A DNA stretch of 8,183 nucleotides, from positions 1 to 8,183 of the forward strand of contig CAYREV010000053.1 in the NCBI GenBank assembly GCA_964423345.1, read 5' to 3'. This DNA is from CAYREV01 sp964423345 (GTDB lineage: Bacteria > Bacteroidota > Rhodothermia > Balneolales > Balneolaceae). Made by a program: the position numbers and the translations under genes. The notes under the pieces were generated by a model that saw only the letters and a program-made list of their open reading frames with translations, was not told the origin of the DNA and did not search any database. Positions 6,458 through 8,183 of this stretch are shown piece by piece (the first letter of the stretch is position 1; every line of letters begins with the position of its first letter).

Positions 6458-6709
6458 CTACTTCTCCTTGTAGAAATACACACGCTTGTTTTTGGGATGC
6501 TTGCTGCTTTTGACGTCGTCGCCGGTCTTGCGGTTGTGGCTGTAGACCACGTTCCTCATGGAGCTCAGTTCCGTATCGTCGCTGAAGGTGACTTCCAGGG
6601 CCTTGCCCCCCGGTTCCAGTTTCTGTATCGCCTCCAGCAGGGGCTTGTATTTTGAGGAGCTTTTCTTGGAGATCTTTATATCGTCCCTGGATACAAAATT
6701 AATATTCAT
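6458..6709 (-). CDS. Small basic protein of unknown function (83 aa)
   Basis: I do not recognise this gene with confidence. It encodes 83 residues with 14 Lys and 4 Arg against 11 acidic residues, and no signal peptide or membrane segment, so it is probably cytoplasmic. The sequence suggests an order of basic N-terminus, helix (about 20-31, KYKPLLEAIQKL), a turn EPGG, strand (36-42, KALEVTF), helix (about 46-62, ELSSMRNVVYSHNRKTG) and a final strand (75-80, KRVYFY). That compact alpha/beta pattern with aromatic and basic residues could bind nucleic acid, but this is inference. The codon pattern resembles the neighbours. It has a candidate promoter of its own at 6758-6787, starts at ATG 6709 without a Shine-Dalgarno, lies 113 bp after moxR on the same strand and converges on rpsA. 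Confidence 0.75.
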   Translation of the reverse strand: MNINFVSRDDIKISKKSSSKYKPLLEAIQKLEPGGKALEVTFSDDTELSSMRNVVYSHNRKTGDDVKSSKHPKNKRVYFYKEK

Positions 6710-6757
6710 AATCGCCTGTCCGCTTAATTAACTATTAAAAGGAACTTCCCGTGAAAG

Positions 6758-6787
6758 CTAAATTAACAATTTACGCTGATTTAACAA
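6758..6787 (-). promoter_or_regulatory. Candidate promoter for the 83-residue gene
   Basis: On the minus strand TTG (6785-6787), a 19-nt spacer and TAATTTAG (6758-6765) match the Bacteroidota TTG-N19-TAnnTTTG pattern with one -7 mismatch. Transcription would start near 6751, about 40 nt before the ATG. It would let the small gene be expressed independently of moxR; no clear terminator is seen between them. Confidence 0.4.
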
Positions 6788-6822
6788 GCGGTCGGGGATA
6801 GGGGCAAAATTTAAAATTGCTT

Positions 6823-7830
6823 CTAAGGAACCTGTACCGTTGACATGATCTTTTCGATGATATCTTCGGAGGTAATGTTTTCGGCCTCCGCCTCGAAAGT
6901 GGGGATGATGCGGTGCCGCAGCACGTCCATCGCAATGGTCCGGATATCCTCCGGCGTGACGTAGGCGCGGTGGTCCATGAAGGCGTGGGCCTTGGCGGCC
7001 AGGTTGAGGTTGATGGAGGCCCGGGGCGAGGCGCCGAAGCCGATAAGCTCGGTGAGGTCGTCCAGATTCTGTTTCCCCGGCTCGCGGGTGGCAAATACCA
7101 GGTCGATGATGTACTGTTCCACTTTCTCGTCAATATAGATCTCGTTGACCACCTGCCGCGCGTCCTTCACCTTGTCGGGAGAGATGACCGGTTCGAGGGA
7201 TTCCGGCTTGCCCGTTTTGGCCATGCGCCGCATAATTTCCATCTCCTCGCTCTCGGAGGGATAGTCTATTTTAATCTTCATCATAAAACGGTCGACCTGT
7301 GCCTCGGGCAGGGGATAGGTGCCCTCCTGCTCCACCGGGTTCTGGGTGGCAAGCACCAGGAAGGGCTCGTCCAGCGGGTAGGTGGTCTCGCCGATGGTTA
7401 CCTGCAGCTCCAGCATCGCCACCAGCAGCGCGCTCTGCACTTTGGCGGGAGAACGGTTGATCTCATCGGCCAAAATGATATTGGCGAAAATGGGCCCCTT
7501 CTTGACGGTGAACTCCGCCTCCTTCTGGTTGTAGATGAGCGTGCCGATCAGGTCGGCGGGCAAAAGGTCGGGGGTAAACTGCAGCCGCTGGAATTTCGTG
7601 CTGATTACCGTGGCCAGGGAGGAGACGGTAAGGGTCTTGGCCAGCCCCGGCACCCCCTCCAGCAGCACGTGTCCGTCGGCCAGCAGCCCGATCAGCAGCC
7701 GGTCAATCATATAGCGCTGTCCGACAATCACCTTGTCGAGCTCTTTGTAAATGTCTTCAATGAATGCGCTGGATTTTTCAATCTTTTCGCTGAGTTCCTG
7801 CATATCGACCGATGCGGGGGTTGTTGCCAT
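6823..7830 (-). CDS. MoxR-family AAA+ ATPase
   Basis: This 335-residue cytoplasmic AAA+ ATPase is of the MoxR class (AAA_3 core plus C-terminal lid). Such proteins are thought to act as chaperones that assemble or activate partner complexes, often with von Willebrand A or DUF58 proteins. Walker A is GVPGLAKT (59-66), Walker B ILADEINRS with D122-E123, and sensor 1 is the Asn of ATQNPVEQEGTYPLPEAQVDRF (N164). A probable arginine finger is R181, and sensor 2 is in GASPRAS (R270). The length is typical and the motifs are intact, so it should hydrolyse ATP. The start is ATG 7830 without a Shine-Dalgarno. The usual downstream DUF58 and VWA (Bat-type) genes are absent: the next gene on this strand encodes the 83-residue protein, and rpsA then converges. 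It is divergent from uppP. The family is certain; the substrate is unknown. Confidence 0.95.
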   Translation of the reverse strand: MATTPASVDMQELSEKIEKSSAFIEDIYKELDKVIVGQRYMIDRLLIGLLADGHVLLEGVPGLAKTLTVSSLATVISTKFQRLQFTPDLLPADLIGTLIYNQKEAEFTVKKGPIFANIILADEINRSPAKVQSALLVAMLELQVTIGETTYPLDEPFLVLATQNPVEQEGTYPLPEAQVDRFMMKIKIDYPSESEEMEIMRRMAKTGKPESLEPVISPDKVKDARQVVNEIYIDEKVEQYIIDLVFATREPGKQNLDDLTELIGFGASPRASINLNLAAKAHAFMDHRAYVTPEDIRTIAMDVLRHRIIPTFEAEAENITSEDIIEKIMSTVQVP

Positions 7831-7880
7831 GGCTTTCTTATTATGGTTTAGAAATTGATAGAGTATTAGCTATTTTCTCT

Positions 7881-7944
7881 GCCGTGAAAATAACCTTTGA
7901 TATACACGGAAACGAAAGGTGTTCCCGATTATTTGATTCACGGC
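7881..7944. repeat. Nested imperfect inverted repeat in the moxR-uppP gap
   Basis: Outer arms GCCGTGAA (7881-7888) and TTCACGGC (7937-7944) are exact complements. The adjoining AATAA (7889-7893) and TTATT (7929-7933) are also complementary, with a 3-nt bulge on one side. Inside them ACCTTT (7893-7898) and AAAGGT (7915-7920) form a further dyad sharing one base with the outer arm. The element sits in the middle of the 140-bp divergent region. It could be an operator or, on either transcript, a leader hairpin. I found no full consensus promoter for uppP. A TAACTTTG box for moxR is present at 7959-7966 but lacks a -33 element. Confidence 0.45.
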
Positions 7945-7970
7945 GATTCAAGAAGATGCAAAGTTAACAA

Positions 7971-8183
7971 ATGGAAATCATAGATTCTTTTTTATTGGGA
8001 CTGATACAGGGGCTGACGGAATTCCTGCCCATCAGCAGCTCCGGGCACCTGGTGCTCGGCGAGGCCCTGCTGGGGGGTAGCCTGGACAAAAGCATCACCT
8101 TTGAAGTGGTGGTACACTTCGGCACCCTCTGCAGCATCCTTATCTACTACCGCAGGAAGCTGGCCGATATGTTAACATCGATC
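7971..8183 (+). CDS. uppP: Undecaprenyl-diphosphate phosphatase, N-terminal part
   Basis: These are the first 71 residues of a BacA/UppP integral membrane enzyme. It removes a phosphate from undecaprenyl diphosphate and so recycles the lipid carrier for peptidoglycan and other envelope polymers; its overproduction gives bacitracin resistance. The signature is clear: QGLTEFLPISSSGHL at 13-27 has the acidic motif (Q13, E17) and the PISSSGH block (20-26) with H26. A further conserved segment FEVVVHFGTL (44-53) contains H49 and leads into a hydrophobic stretch. The ATG at 7971 places these motifs at their usual distance from the N-terminus, so the start is well supported. Its leader is A-rich without a Shine-Dalgarno. 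The gene is cut by the right edge; family members are usually about 260-280 residues. It is divergent from moxR. Confidence 0.95.
   Translation, partial: MEIIDSFLLGLIQGLTEFLPISSSGHLVLGEALLGGSLDKSITFEVVVHFGTLCSILIYYRRKLADMLTSI

Noticed and set aside
6791..6820. Possible terminator after moxR in the AT-rich GCAAAATTTAAAATTGC stretch
   Set aside because: The apparent symmetry fails at inner positions, the stem would be almost all A-T pairs, and no proper U-run follows on the minus strand.
6913..7851. A 312-codon open frame antisense to moxR
   Set aside because: It overlaps an intact AAA+ gene with all catalytic motifs and has no recognisable protein motifs of its own.
1..8183. Mobile element, CRISPR array, defence island or biosynthetic cluster
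   Set aside because: No transposase, integrase, spaced repeats, tRNA-adjacent attachment site or accessory cluster is visible; the genes are nearly all conserved housekeeping genes.

Overview
This window looks like a stretch of bacterial core chromosome. Several features point to the Bacteroidota/Balneolota-Rhodothermota side of the tree. The upstream regions contain promoter elements of the TTG-N19/20-TAnnTTTG type, none of the seven visible starts has a convincing Shine-Dalgarno sequence, and the ClpC N-terminus reads like those of that group. Ribosomal protein S1 is unusually long and acidic at both ends, which fits a marine or salt-adapted member such as a Balneolaceae relative. That placement is inference. 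I see no mobile element, tRNA, rRNA or CRISPR array, and no stretch above 300 bases without a gene.

Layout: positions 1-1193 (-) hold the N-terminal 397 residues of a ClpC-type AAA+ unfoldase that runs off the left edge. A 230-bp gap with a candidate promoter and two small hairpins separates it from gpmI (1424-2944, -), the cofactor-independent phosphoglycerate mutase. gpmI begins at a TTG codon 16 bp after rpsT (2961-3212, -), ribosomal protein S20, so the two are probably one transcript. A 155-bp divergent region carries a very good rpsT promoter and a weaker cmk promoter back to back. cmk (3368-4036, +), cytidylate kinase, is followed after 62 bp by rpsA (4099-6300, +), ribosomal protein S1. 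This pairing is widespread in bacteria. A strong intrinsic terminator at 6332-6362 closes the rpsA unit.

Beyond it lie two genes on the minus strand: an unrecognised 83-residue basic protein (6458-6709) and a MoxR-family AAA+ ATPase (6823-7830). Divergent from moxR, uppP (bacA) begins at 7971 and runs off the right edge; it encodes undecaprenyl-diphosphate phosphatase. The 140-bp moxR-uppP gap contains a nested inverted repeat.

The gene content is housekeeping: protein quality control, glycolysis, ribosome assembly and function, pyrimidine nucleotide supply and cell-wall lipid recycling. I did not find a clear new biological system. The points most worth a second look are the leader structures of clpC, rpsT and rpsA, the divergent rpsT/cmk control region, the long charged extensions on S1, the 83-residue orphan protein, and a MoxR ATPase without its usual partner genes beside it.
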